64,000 bases of DNA from Vandiemenella viatica (taxonomy: Eukaryota > Arthropoda > Insecta > Orthoptera > Morabidae): contig JARYHS010013630.1 of NCBI GenBank assembly GCA_031002005.1, positions 26,999,112-27,063,111 on the forward strand, in the 5' to 3' direction. A program made the position numbers and the translations under genes. How positions within the stretch are numbered: position 1 is the first letter of the stretch; every line of letters starts with the position of its first letter. The notes below the pieces were generated by a model that did not search any database, was not told the DNA's origin, and was given only the letters and a program-made list of their open reading frames with translations. This document shows positions 43,170 to 53,605 of this stretch, piece after piece.

Positions 43170-44555
43170 GTGATAGTTGTAGTGGCAACAATAAACCAGT
43201 TCTATAGCTGTGGACAGAGTAATTGGCGGGTCAGTGTGAACGCGCTGTTGCCGTACTTGGGGACAAACTCGCGATGCGCTCTCTTTCTATCACCTGAAAA
43301 TTGCAACGCTGTGCGGCCTGTGTTGCCTAGTCCAAGCGTCAACAGCTCTCTAACCCTCCACCTCCCTTTCACTAAAAATGTGTGAACCTGAGAATCGGAA
43401 TTAGAAAGTGTCAGTGTGAGTGTGAACTTGCTCGAGAGAGGATATTTTGATTTTTAGCGATTTACGATTTTTACGTGCGATTTAAATAATTCCTTTTGGT
43501 TATTTATTAATTGTAGTAATTTAGTGTAATAATTTTACCGAACAAAAAGTGCAGTAACTTATAATTAGGGAAATTTAGCAAGAGAATCTTGCTACTAAAA
43601 ATGGATACTTAGGAAGAGACTTATTCTCCTATTCCAGGTGTTTCCGAACTAACGACTCCCAACAAGACGCAAGTCATCGACAGCAGAACCCCCGCTGCTG
43701 AAGCAGACAACACAGAAAATCTATCATTCACAATGTTTATAAACATTTCAAATTTCTTGTGAACAATGATCGAGAAATTTTGTCTTCTACATGTACGCTA
43801 GTAGGAAAAGACTTGAAAGATATGGACGTATTTGATATTGACGAAATAAAAAACTGCAGTGATTTGTTACCGCAAAAAACAACCATATTGCGAAAAAAAT
43901 TAGGGAATGGACAGGCTATTTGCGCTGCAGCTTGTGGTTGTCGGTTTGAGAACTGTCCAGCGCGTGTGTCGTGAGGGAAAATAACCTACGTTTGTTTCTC
44001 GAAAGAAAAATATGAAACAATACAGCACTCTAACAAAGCTTAGCGACTTTGACAGTCCTTTGTCAGGAGGACAGTACACGAATTTTACGATAGTGATGAG
44101 TGGTAATATATAAACAGATAATTTTGTCGTTAATTAAGCAAGTTTTTCAGTGCAGAGGATGACAAAATAAAATTTTGATTTTAGTTATAAATATACAAAC
44201 TGAAAATAAAATGTAACACGTGGACTTTTAGCCACAAATAAAAGAAGAGTATTTCCATAAGTTTCCTTAGTCTGTCGAGAATTTTATTTTTCTGCGCAGA
44301 TAATAGAATAATAAATAACAGGTCTTTGAAACCTCCAATTATATTAAACGCATCTGCAATGCATAACTTTCTTAACGAAATGACATGCATCAATATTTTA
44401 TGACAGAATAGTGATCATAAATTACTTAAAACACGTTACAAACCATTACTACAAGTAAAGAGGTGAATACAACTGTTACGCGCACGGCTTGGCAACGGCG
44501 CATTTGACGCCACCCGCCAATTAATCTGGCCAGAGCTATAATACAAGACAGTCGG
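43170..44555. mobile_element. DNA transposon remnant nested in the CR1-like LINE
   Basis: An imperfect terminal inversion: left 43202-43260 (CTATAGCTGTGGACAGAGTAA, TTGGCGGGT, CGCTGTTGCCG) against right 44490-44541 (CGGCAACGGCGC, ACCCGCCAATTAAT, CTGGCCAGAGCTATA). The interior has a promoter-like leader, then broken codons MDT(stop)EETYSPIPGVSELTTP (about 43600) and a 71-codon frame at 43759-43974 with KDLKDMDVFDIDEI. LINE codons resume near GTTGATGAC (44559). No transposase catalytic core is visible; family unknown. Confidence 0.6.
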
Positions 44556-46149
44556 GAAGTTGATGACAGCTGCTACAAGACTACCATATTTAACACTGAA
44601 TAGAGAAATTCATTCATGCGAAAAAACATGGAGAACATTCTCACTTTACCACATCGTGTATAATTAGAGATGGATCTGATAGAATTTGATAGTGTAGGTA
44701 TTGTAAAGCAATTAAAGCTCCTGAAGTGGGGTAAAGTGCCAGGTCCCGATGGTATACCGGTAAGAGTATTTTCAGAATACGCAGATGAAATTTAACCATT
44801 TCTGTGAGGTATATTCCGTAAATCTTTAGAAGAGAAAAAAGTATCTTCTGACTGATAAATAGCCAAGGTAATTCATGTTTTCAGTAAAGGAGATTGGAGT
44901 GATCCTAGGAATTATTGACCCATATCTCTAACATCTGTATGCAGTAGAATTCTGGAGCATGTCATATGCTCTAACATTATGAAGTTTCTAGATGAGAATG
45001 AGTTACTTACACTGTGTCAACACGGATTTCAGAAGAAATCGTGTGAAACTCTATTGGTCCTATTTTCCCATGACGTAATGAAAGTTATCGATGCAAGTTC
45101 ACAAGTTGATGCAATATTCTTGGATTTTCAGAAAGCTTTTGATTCTGTACCACACAACCGACTTTTGAAGCATACGGTATATCGGATCAGATTTGCGAAT
45201 GGATACGTAATTTTCTAACTGGTCGATCACAGTATGTCGTTGTTGACAGGGAAGCCTCTTCTAAGCTAGATGTTACTTCTGTCTTTCCTGGAGGAAGTGT
45301 AATAGGACCACTTCTTTTCTTAATTTTTATAAACAATTGAGGTGACAATGTTAAATGTTGTTGCAATTGTTTGCCGACGATGCAGTTATCTATAATAATA
45401 AGGTGCTCTGACGAGTGCTTAGAAATTCAGCACAATTTGGATGCTATTTCCGAATGGTGCCGTAAATGGCAGCTTACCCTTAATTGCAAAAAGTGCAAGG
45501 CAATGCGAATAAGTAACAAAAAGAATCAGTTTACTCACGAATACAAAGTAAAAAAATTCAGTTGTTGACAGAGTTGATTCCCTGAAGTATCTAAGGGTAA
45601 TAGTACAAAGCAACATGAAATGGGACTTGCACATAACTTCCGTTGTAGGCAAAGCTAGTTCTAAATTACGATTCATAGGTCATATTCTGAGAAATTGTAA
45701 TGCTCGTATAAAGGAAATGGCATATAAAACATTAGTGCATCCGCATCTGGATTATTGTTGTGGAGTTTGGGATCCGTATCACAAGGGATTGATTGACACA
45801 TTGGAAAAGGTACAGAGGAGAGCCACTCGATTCATGAGTGGTTGTTACAGCCCTTATTAAAGCGTCATAGAATTGATATATAGATTTTTCTGGCGACATC
45901 ATTTGCGCTTGAATTTATTGGAGAATATGCAAAATTCTTTGACCTACAAGTGCAGTGAAATACTTCTTCCGCCAACCTATTTGGGTCGCAATGACCGGAG
46001 GAATAAGATGCCGTATTAATGCTTTTATGTATTCTTTCTTTCCTCGTGCTATTCAGGATTGGAATGCGCAGAATTAAGATTGGTGCATAGCACCCTCTGC
46101 CACCCACAATGTTTGTGAATTGCAGAGTATGGATGAAGATGTAGAGAGA

Positions 46150-47215
46150 AAAATTTGCAGAGATGTTAGCGATGGTCTAAGAAATAATTCTGAAAGGAGT
46201 TCCTCTGGGAATGAATGGAATACATTCATCAGAGAGATAAACAAAGCTGGTACAGAAACATGCTGCCCGAAAACCTTGGATCACAGAAGAAATTTTGGAT
46301 TGGAGGAGAAGCCATAAAAATGCTCAGGATGAAGCAGGAATAGATCAAAATCAGATAAACAGGAAATGCCAAAGTGCAAAAGAAAAGTGTGAAAAGTTTA
46401 AAAGGGAATGGTCGTAGGTTAAGCAGATGTGTTATATTGGAAGATAAAACAAATTTTTGGAGTAATGAAAAAGGTATATAGGCCTAAACATTAAAGCGGC
46501 TGATGGGAAACCTCTTTTAAACTCACAAGACAGAGCTAACCGATGGAAGGAATACATAGAGAAGTGGTATGATGGGAATGATTCAAAAAGAAGTGAACTG
46601 GAAAAAAGATGATGTTGACATAGATGACTCAAGATATTCTGTTTTACAAACAAATTTGGCAGAGCTTTGAAAGATCTGAAATCAAATAAGACAGTTGGAA
46701 TTGACGAAATTCCTGCGGAACTTTAGAAATCCCTAGAAGAAGGAAACCAAAGATTATTCAAATTGGTATCAAAAAGTTATGAAACAGGAGAGATCTCAAC
46801 TGATATTAATAAAAGTATTGTCTTCATGCTTCTGAAGAGGGCACAGGCCAACGAATGTGAGAATTATAGCACCATAAGTGACCTCGCATACTTCAAAATT
46901 ACTGAGGAGGATAATATACAGAAGAGATTGATATTAGTAGGTGAAGATCAGTTTGGTCTTATGAAAAACCGCGGTGCAAGAGAAGCAGGTCTGGCTTTAA
47001 GATTGATACTTGAAGGGCGAATAAAGGAAACAGATACTTTTATGACATTTGTTGATTTAGAAAAAGGTTTCGTTAATGTTAAGTGGAACATCTTCAAAAT
47101 TTTAAAGAAGCCAGGTGTAAAATTTCGAGATAAAATATTTTATAATCTGTGTAAGAATCAAGTGGCTATAATAATGAGAGATATGCATCAGTTAAAAAGG
47201 GTGTGAGATAAGGTT
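46150..47215 (+). mobile_element. LINE RT fragment (RTE-like)
   Basis: Linker codons (AARKPWITEEILDWRRSHK near 46270; LLNSQDRANRWKEYIE near 46520), then RT start LKDLKSNKTVGIDEIPAEL (about 46670-46730), YETGEISTDINKSIVFMLLK (46785), ILVGEDQFGLMKNRGAREA (46950), and motif A TFVDLEKGFVNVKWN (47050, Gly for Ala and Asn for Asp in F-D-x-V). It stops near 47215, before the catalytic YxDD. 147 codons remain open (46763-47206). It directly follows the tail of the CR1-like copy 2. Confidence 0.72.
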
Positions 47216-47642
47216 GTAGTCATATGATTGGACTACGTTGGGAAAATACCTCATTTACTGTTTAAATTCATTTACTCTTCAAATTCCATTTTGGTGTCCG
47301 TATTTCTCATTTGGCTTTTACGTTAAGTATGCATACCATTCCAGGGGGTTGCTATGCTGCAGTGATATATATATATATATAACTTTTCCTTTTTAAAAAT
47401 TGATTTTTACAGCCCAGCAGTACTTGGTTCTTTAACTAATGCCCTTGTGATAGTTCAATAAGTGCATTTTCTTTGATGAATATGAGCAGACTGGCAGATT
47501 TTCTTTTGGTTTTACTTATGCTTCTTTTGCATTTATTTTTGGCATGCTTTGCCGAGCATCTCTAATCTTTGTCTTAATCTTCAGTCTTAGCTTGGGTATA
47601 GCTAACAAAAATTTATCTGATTGCTTGTTTTACTAATTTCAG
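47216..47642 (+). other. 3' end of Chk2 intron 1
   Basis: No transposon recognised. An (AT)n microsatellite lies at 47364-47381. The polypyrimidine-rich end TTGCTTGTTTTACTAATTTCAG is a good acceptor, with a branch-like TACTAAT 11 bp before the AG. Confidence 0.7.
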
Positions 47643-47909
47643 AACTATCAAATGATGAGTACACCATTGGACGATTACCTACTTGTGATATAGTTATTAC
47701 AACTAAGGAAGTTAAACAAGATGTGTTGGACACAATCAGCAAGAAACATTGTAAAATATTTGCTGAAAACCTGGGGAAAACTACAGTAGTTTATTTAGAG
47801 GACTTAAGTTTTAATGGAACGTTTGTAAATGGGAATAAGGTGGGTAAGGGAAATAAAGTCATTCTGCAAAGCAATGACCAGATTAGCCTCGCATCCTCCA
47901 CATTCAGAG
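47643..47909 (+). CDS. lok: Checkpoint kinase 2 (Chk2/loki), exon 2: FHA domain
   Basis: 267 bp: two bases completing the Glu codon split by intron 1, 88 full codons, and one base of the next codon. It encodes a nearly whole forkhead-associated domain: EYTIGRLPTCDIVI (phosphate-binding Arg after Gly), ISKKHCKIF (Ser and His of the binding loop), VVYLEDLSFNGTFVNG (Asn-Gly-Thr loop) and VGKGNKVILQSNDQISLAS. In Chk2 this domain binds phosphothreonine in the SQ/TQ region of a second Chk2 molecule, driving dimerisation and activation. Acceptor TTTCAG at 47637-47642; donor GTAAGT at 47910. No stops or indels, so the gene looks functional here. Confidence 0.93.
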
Positions 47910-49266
47910 GTAAGTACATAACATTGTTATTTACATCAAAATTGTGTAAATTTTTGTGTTGTGATAGATAGGGGTTATATATGGCCGTGCATGCAATCCA
48001 CTTGTGGGCGACATAGATTGATTTGGAGAAGTTCTTAGAAGTGATCTTAGGTTATTGCCCGCATTATAACAGATTATACTACATGGGCACCAAGATTTTA
48101 ATTGTCAGGATAAGGTTATTTGACACCAGGGCGATCTTTGATATAGCAGGGATCCCAGATTGCTCTACGTAGTGACATATTTATAGTTCTTACCTTCTCG
48201 ATATATCACAAACTCTTCCACACAATTATCTGAAATAACTTGGGTTTTAACCTAACGTCCGTAAATGACTCAGATGACACAATGGATAATTTAATTATAA
48301 AAACCTAACCTACATTTATCCGCAAATCTACATAAAGTTCTGCTGGAAGGAAACATCACGCAAGCATAGCTACAATGCTACCAAATTACTAAATGAGTGA
48401 CTAGCTTCTTCATACGAATATAACTGAAACATGGCTTTACTGCATTAATACACGAATGACTGAATGATTAACAACAATGTAAGATTATCACGACGTATTA
48501 TAACATTTTACAAACAACGGCAAATAACTCGTTTAAGTTACACGGACTTATTAATTTATCTAACATATTTTATCTACCCAATAACTAACTAGATGGACGA
48601 AACTATAGGCAAAGCATAGCTTTGCCTAGTGCCAATGGCACAGACAAGACATACATCTTACCTCCTACATTGCTTATGGCAGAATAGACAATCGCAAATA
48701 GACCGAGATCACGCCATGCTGGTGTATTCATGCGTGAGCAATCATGTGCACTGTACATGCGAGCGAGCGCTACGCACAACGGTAACCTTGGACCGCTGAA
48801 CTTGCAAATCTGCAGTTCTATGCACGTGTGCATCTTGCTCGCCTGTGCTCGCACTATGAATGACTTATAATATTCCTCACTGAATAAATTACCAGAATTC
48901 TCATTTTTAAGCCCCAAATCACAGACTGCCCGTTACATTGTTTCTCATTTTGTATTGCATGAGTGTTTTGTGAACTTCATGTAATTCAAAATTTGTGACA
49001 ACGAAAGGTCATACAATTTGTCATTCATTAGTTGACAGTTTAGTATGTTCGTTTTAGTATGAGGTTTTTGCATTACACTTCATGGTAAAATGCACTTTTC
49101 AGTGCAGGAGTTGTAGGAAGTGTACACATCTCCATATTTCTCACATCCTATGTGACTATCCGAAATATTGTGATTTTTTTTTCACTTTTTTACACTTTCA
49201 TCTGGCTCTCCTGCCATGTCTGTGATGACAGGTTATTTTTCCCTCTCCTGTCTTATTATCTTTGTT
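47910..49266 (+). other. Chk2 intron 2, first part
   Basis: Intronic sequence. A 104-codon open frame on the minus strand (48603-48917) overlaps a GC-richer patch with GCGAGCGAGCGC but shows no protein similarity. No transposon ends were identified. Confidence 0.45.
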
Positions 49267-49267
49267 T

Positions 49268-49632
49268 TAAATAACAAACGATAGGGAAAATGACTCATCA
49301 CCCACCAAAATTGAAGGCTGCATGAGTGAAATACATATGAGACAAATAAAAACATATTACAATATTTTGGTTTTAAACCTTATTTATGTGCTAGGGTACT
49401 GAGTCATATTGTTCAGGAGGTGTACGCATGCTGATATAACCACATGAGTCGTGTGGTAAATGTTGCTGTTTACACACCTCTCAATCCATATGACTTGGTC
49501 CGTAGCACATGAATAAGGTGCAAAACTGAAATATTGTATATGTTTTTGTATGTCTTAAGTGTGTTTCACTTGTTGCTGCCTTTAACTTTGGTGAGTGATT
49601 AGTCATTTTCCACATCCTTTGTTATTTATAGT
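49268..49632. mobile_element. Long-hairpin MITE, ~365 bp
   Basis: The arms are inverse copies almost throughout: AAATAACAAACGATAGGGAAAATGACTCATCACCCACCAAA on the left (49268 on) against ...TTTGGTGAGTGATTAGTCATTTTCC...TTTGTTATTT on the right (to 49632). Deeper in the arms, AACCTTATTTATGTGCTA pairs with AGCACATGAATAAGGT and ACTGAGTCATATTG with CAATCCATATGACTTGGT. No coding capacity. A TTT/TTTA target may flank it, but the ends are not sharp. Confidence 0.68.
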
Positions 49633-50215
49633 GCCTATTCTCTTTGTTTTAAAGCATAAGTGTGAAAAGTTTCATCAAAATGGGATAATTATGGGTTTGG
49701 GTAAGAAAATTTGTAAAAATTAAGGAGAGAAAAGGTAAAGAGAGATTGTATTTGTTGTAAATCTTACGTAGATGGTATTTTTCTGGGTTAATTTAGACAT
49801 TGCAAAGTTCTATTGAAATTGTTTAAAAAGTGTTTGTTTATGTAAAGAACATTTGCAAGAATTAAGAGGATTGAATGGGGAGGGGTTGGGTTTTTGTAAT
49901 CCAAATGTAGACTGTATTTTTTCTTTGTTTTAAAGTATACATGTGCAAAGTTTCATTAAGATCGGATAAAAACTGTGGGTTTATATGCCGCCACACCAAC
50001 TTTAATCATCCGCTTGGTGTCTCACTTTTAGCAAGAATAAGGCTAACCGCTGAAATATTGCGCATATCTTGTGTTTGTTCTTTTGTATGTTTATCATTCT
50101 CAGCCACCTTCATCTGTGTTAAGTGTTAGGTCGTATTTCTCTATCCTTCCTTAGTTGCCTAGCCAGGAAATAATAGGTGCTAAGTAGCAAATAGGAGTTA
50201 CCAAAAAAAAAAAAA
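49633..50215. other. Intronic stretch with a repeated module
   Basis: CTTTGTTTTAAAG followed by a TGTG(A/C)AAAGTTTCATYAARAT module occurs at about 49640 and again at about 49923. An A-run lies at 50202-50215. No gene seen. Confidence 0.45.
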
Positions 50216-50332
50216 ACTCACAGAATGACTAAAATGCTCTGGTACTAGCTCCAATTCTCTATCCTCCTCTCCCTGTCCTCTGTTTGAATTTACCCCCACC
50301 ATGTTCCTGACTAACAGTCATTCTGTGAGTCC
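50216..50332. repeat. Short inverted repeat
   Basis: ACTCACAGAATGACT (50216-50230) and its inverse AGTCATTCTGTGAGT (50318-50332) flank about 87 bp of C/T-rich sequence and follow an A-run. Possibly a very small MITE; no target duplication seen. Confidence 0.5.
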
Positions 50333-50369
50333 GTCTCCTACACCATCCTCTGACATAATGTTCTCCCGT

Positions 50370-51400
50370 TGACAAAGGGCCAAGATCCGAAATATTCATT
50401 GTTTTTCCTGTTGTGTTTTTTGTTTGTTTGTTCACACCATAAAACCATCATTTAAGGTACATGGTGGTTCATTTCGCTATCCTTTTTTGCAAAATATATG
50501 TCTAAACTGCTTCTAAAATGGAAAGACCTATCACTTACCAGGAAGATGGCTGCAGTAACAAACATTACACAAACACAAGAAGCACGATATTTTGTTTTGT
50601 ACCCTTACTTATGAAAGTAGAAAGATACGGCGAAGCTAGCAAGTGCACTTGCAGTCAACCCCATCAAATGAATCGTCATTTTTGACTGTTATGATAAAGA
50701 GTTTAGATGGTGGGGTGACAGACAATATTATAAATAGGAAATCAATCTTAGATGATGATAATGGAAATATAGCAATGGTAAAAAAATCAAAAATACATAA
50801 ATATTAATAAAAATAATTTAATAAAATAGTAAACATTCAAACAAACAATACTTTCTGATTGTGCAACAGTTATTGAGATGTGGCAGCTTTGTAGGGTGGT
50901 CTAGATCTTTACAGTAAACTATTTGTCATCGACTACTTATTATGATTGATAATTGGTTTATGAAGGCTGATATAAGAACCTGGGAGGCAGATTAGCTGAT
51001 ATATGAGGTGGCACATGGTACATATGGTGGGGCCTATGTTGGGGAAAGTTTCACTAGCTGCAATTGGTTATGGTGCAATCATATGTATTGCATGTTTTGC
51101 AGTGAGGCATATTACAAGGTGAGAAGTTGCAGGATGGTTTAGAAGTATTGGGAGTTGGTATTTGAGCATGAGTATATTTTTTTAAGTTATGTGAACTACT
51201 GAAAAAGATGTGGGAGGTTGTGGGAACGTTAGTCAGGAGAATGAGATACATTTTTGGGAACTCTCTGAAAAAGTCATTGCCATGATGATCTGATAAAGGA
51301 ATTCCAGGCAAGGATAGAACTGCATGAAATAGATGGGAATACTGCGTGGTTTTCTTACCCAGCCACCTGGTCTGTCTCAAAATATTTTCATCAACCATAG
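50370..51400 (-). mobile_element. Penelope-like element remnant (RT C-terminal/linker region)
   Basis: Right to left, a 114-codon frame (51054-51398) includes FPKMYLILLTNVP, SHNLKKYTHAQIPTP and the cysteine-rich linker CNFSPCNMPHCKTC, which in Penelope-like elements joins the RT to the GIY-YIG endonuclease. Beyond it lie possible endonuclease scraps (CTMCHLIYQ) and, near 50372-50395, GTTGACAAAGGGCCAAGATCC, a motif like those at Penelope element ends. Stops and truncation make it dead. Confidence 0.6.
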
Positions 51401-51906
51401 AAAAACAATAATTTGAATGTATAGTTGATTTATATATATTTTATTAATCATTTTTTAATCTTTAATTTATTTTTTGGTAATTTTTCACTTCTAATATGTT
51501 TCCATTATCATCATCTTATGATTTTATTTACTGCTTGATAGTGTCAAAATTTGACCCAGGACACTTGTTCAATCTGTAATATTTTTCAATTTTCCCGAGT
51601 TAAGACTTTGCTTAAAATAGTTTTTTGTGTGTCATTTCAGGCCTTCTTCCTATGTTTTGAGTCTACTATATCTTTACTTTCCATATCAATATTACCTACT
51701 CAACTATTTCCTGCTCCATTGTTGCTGAAGAAATCCTGTAACATTAAAGTGAGACTCGTCATGCTATGTCACTTGGAGTAGGAATTTAAAATCTTTTCTA
51801 GACATTAAATTCTTTTGCCTATAATCAGATGTAACTAAAAAATTAATGTAGCCTATAGATTTTGTATTTCTATTTTAATATAGTTAATCAGTTTTTGTAT
51901 TTTCAG
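51401..51906 (+). other. 3' end of Chk2 intron 2
   Basis: AT-rich intron, ending ...TTTTTGTATTTTCAG, a good acceptor at 51905-51906. No transposon recognised. Confidence 0.6.
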
Positions 51907-52034
51907 TGTATGTTTTCATGGCTGCCAGTTCCTACGACTCATGGGATTACCCTCAGATTATAAGATCACAGTATGTAATATCCTACAAGATAGGTGCTGG
52001 AGCCTATGGTGAAGTATATCTTGTTTTTGAAAAG
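51907..52034 (+). CDS. lok: Checkpoint kinase 2 (Chk2/loki), exon 3: linker and kinase glycine loop
   Basis: 128 bp: TG completing a Val codon, then 42 codons, ending in phase 0 at GAA AAG. It starts with the last FHA strand (VYVFMA), passes the linker SSYDSWDYPQIIRSQYVIS and enters the kinase domain with the ATP-binding loop IGAGAYGEVYLVFEK (Gly-x-Gly-x-x-Gly-x-Val). The next exon should supply the VAIK lysine; it lies beyond the window. Reading on in frame meets a stop (TAG) within seven codons, so splicing must occur here, and the only good donor is GCAAGT at 52035, a non-canonical GC donor. Confidence 0.9.
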
Positions 52035-52040
52035 GCAAGT
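52035..52040 (+). other. Putative GC-AG splice donor of Chk2 intron 3
   Basis: AAG|GCAAGT matches the strong consensus required of GC donors (AG|GCAAGT) perfectly. No GT donor is found between the glycine loop and the in-frame stop that would keep a sensible protein. The acceptor lies outside the window. Confidence 0.7.
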
Positions 52041-52336
52041 AATCTCAAAACATAGAGCTTGTAAACTATTACATATCTTCTAAAGGTGCGAGTTATTTCT
52101 TTCTAACACATGCAGTTATTTGTTCAGACTTGAGTTTGCCTTCTTTAATGGCAAATGTCAGTAGCTGTAACATGGATGTTTTTATAGTCTTACATAAAAA
52201 TGTTAAATCAGATTTGCATATATGACACTCACAAATGGGCAGAAAACCTTTAATCTGTTAATGGTTAATTAACAAAGTTAACAAAATTGAAAAAATTTAA
52301 CTTTTAAGTTAACATATAAAATCATTAACATCCTTC
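52041..52336. other. Start of Chk2 intron 3
   Basis: AT-rich intron up to the errantivirus left LTR. An inverted pair, TTAACTTTTAAGTTAA, lies near 52298. No gene seen. Confidence 0.5.
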
Positions 52337-53094
52337 TGTCGCGAAATAATCGTGGAAGTACTTGGAGAGGTGTCGCGAAAGAACCGTAGAAGTACTTAGG
52401 TGCGACAGGTTGTGCAATAAAGTGTAGGATTTACGTGTTCAGAGGCGCGTAGGATGTTGTGGAGAAAGCCAGAAGGTCGGAAGCGAGGGGAGATAAGGGT
52501 CAGAAGGTCGAGCGAGGGGAGATAGGTGCGCCGGAAGAGCTTGATATCTCGACCAGACCCAGCAGCTACGTGACGAAAGACTCTGAAATTTCCAGAAACG
52601 CAACCAGGGCTGATGCAAGAACGAAGGATGTGTGACAGACGCTACAGAATGTTCTGGAAGGTTGAGAGGACACAAGTTACGTCGTCACCGGATGATATAA
52701 AAGGAGGTGGCTGGGCCACCGAGAGCGAGATTGGGGCAGCAGCAGCAGAGAGTAGGACGGAGAGACTGACTAGTGCAGGGCACAGTAGTCGCCGTCAGTA
52801 GTTCAACTCTCAGTAGCAGTCTTCGATGCTTATGTAGGACTTAGTTCCTCGTGACCGATGGGCATTAGGAATATTTTGTCTTCCATGAATTAAGTCGGGC
52901 TTCGTGAGCTGTAACATTGTAACCTTAATCTGTTGCAGTTCAGTTATTTTTCCAGTTCCTTCTCCACACCTAGTTCCCTTATTTGAAGAATTTGTCCCAC
53001 TTTAAGTTGAGTCTTAAAATTTCATATTAGACTCACTTCAAGCTCCCAACTTCCGAACCGATTGCGGAAGTAAATTAGCCAACCAGACGCAACA
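52337..53094 (+). mobile_element. Errantivirus-like provirus, 5' LTR
   Basis: 758 bp starting TGTCGCGAAATAATCG and ending CAGACGCAACA; its partner is 60803-61591. A 4-bp duplication CTTC lies just outside both (52333-52336 and 61592-61595). The first 60 bp are themselves a direct repeat (GTCGCGAAA...GTAGAAGTACTT twice). TATAAAAGG at 52695-52703 is a likely U3 TATA box, and AATAAA lies at about 52418. About twenty single-base differences from the 3' LTR are visible, so the insertion is not brand new. Confidence 0.93.
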
Positions 53095-53605
53095 TACCAA
53101 TCATTTTTGGTGTCAATAGTGTGGGGTTTTGGCCACTGTTAGATACGACTTGACCATAGTTAGCCAGGGTTGGCCAAAGGTCAGCATAGCAACAGAGGTA
53201 TAGGCCACAAATTTGAGGAATAGGTGTGGGTACTTCTGTAGAACTCAGCCCGAAGTCAAAGTAAGACTGGCGGCTTGGAGAACGAAGCCGACAGAGGGAG
53301 GTCACTGCAATAAGTAGGCGTCGAGAGAAAGAAGAAGAAGATCCACTGGTCGAGCACGAGAGGGGTCACTCGACAGCGGAGAAAACCTGCCAGCAGCATC
53401 CACGAGACGGGTAGCAGCCGCAACTCAGCCGAGGTCAACGAGGGTCGACAATAGCAGCCGCGACGCAGCCGAATTCAGCGCGACACAGCCGAGGGCAGCG
53501 GGACGAGCCGCAGGCAGCAGTCATCAGCCGCAGTCAGCAGCCAAACGAGCAGCGCATGTCGCTTAAAAGTCAATTCCAGCAGGTGAGATAATACGCACAG
53601 CAAGC
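53095..53605 (+). other. Provirus leader with a tRNA-primer-site candidate
   Basis: Directly after the LTR, TTTTTGGTGTC (53104-53114) followed by a GTGGGG-like stretch is positioned like an insect gypsy primer binding site. The rest is a purine-rich leader containing a CAGCCG-rich, imperfectly repeated segment (about 53415-53560). Confidence 0.55.

Larger units (their letters stand above)
41770..46143 (+). mobile_element. CR1-like LINE, copy 2, nearly complete, with a nested DNA transposon
   Basis: The 5' region (41770-42071) matches the 5' region of copy 3 at 63793-64000 (GTGCACTACACAC, GAATCGGCTA, TTTTTTAGGCTGAGG). An intact endonuclease frame follows (42072-42995), then the linker (NPKKFWLYVKK near 43130), an insert (43145-44555), and a broken RT: KVPGPDGIPVRVFSEYAD (about 44735), motif A IFLDFQKAFDSVPHNR (about 45120), catalytic FADD (about 45375), thumb LTLNCKKC and LDYCCGVWDPY (about 45750). 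The 3' end carries CACCCTCTGCCACCCAC and a short ATGAAGATGTAGA tail near 46120-46143, typical of this insect LINE group. Confidence 0.85.

Noticed and set aside
50372..50398. A hammerhead core at the Penelope-like remnant in intron 2
   Set aside because: The GTTGACAAAGGGCC...CCGAAAT motif lacks the CTGATGA box; only the general Penelope-end resemblance remains.
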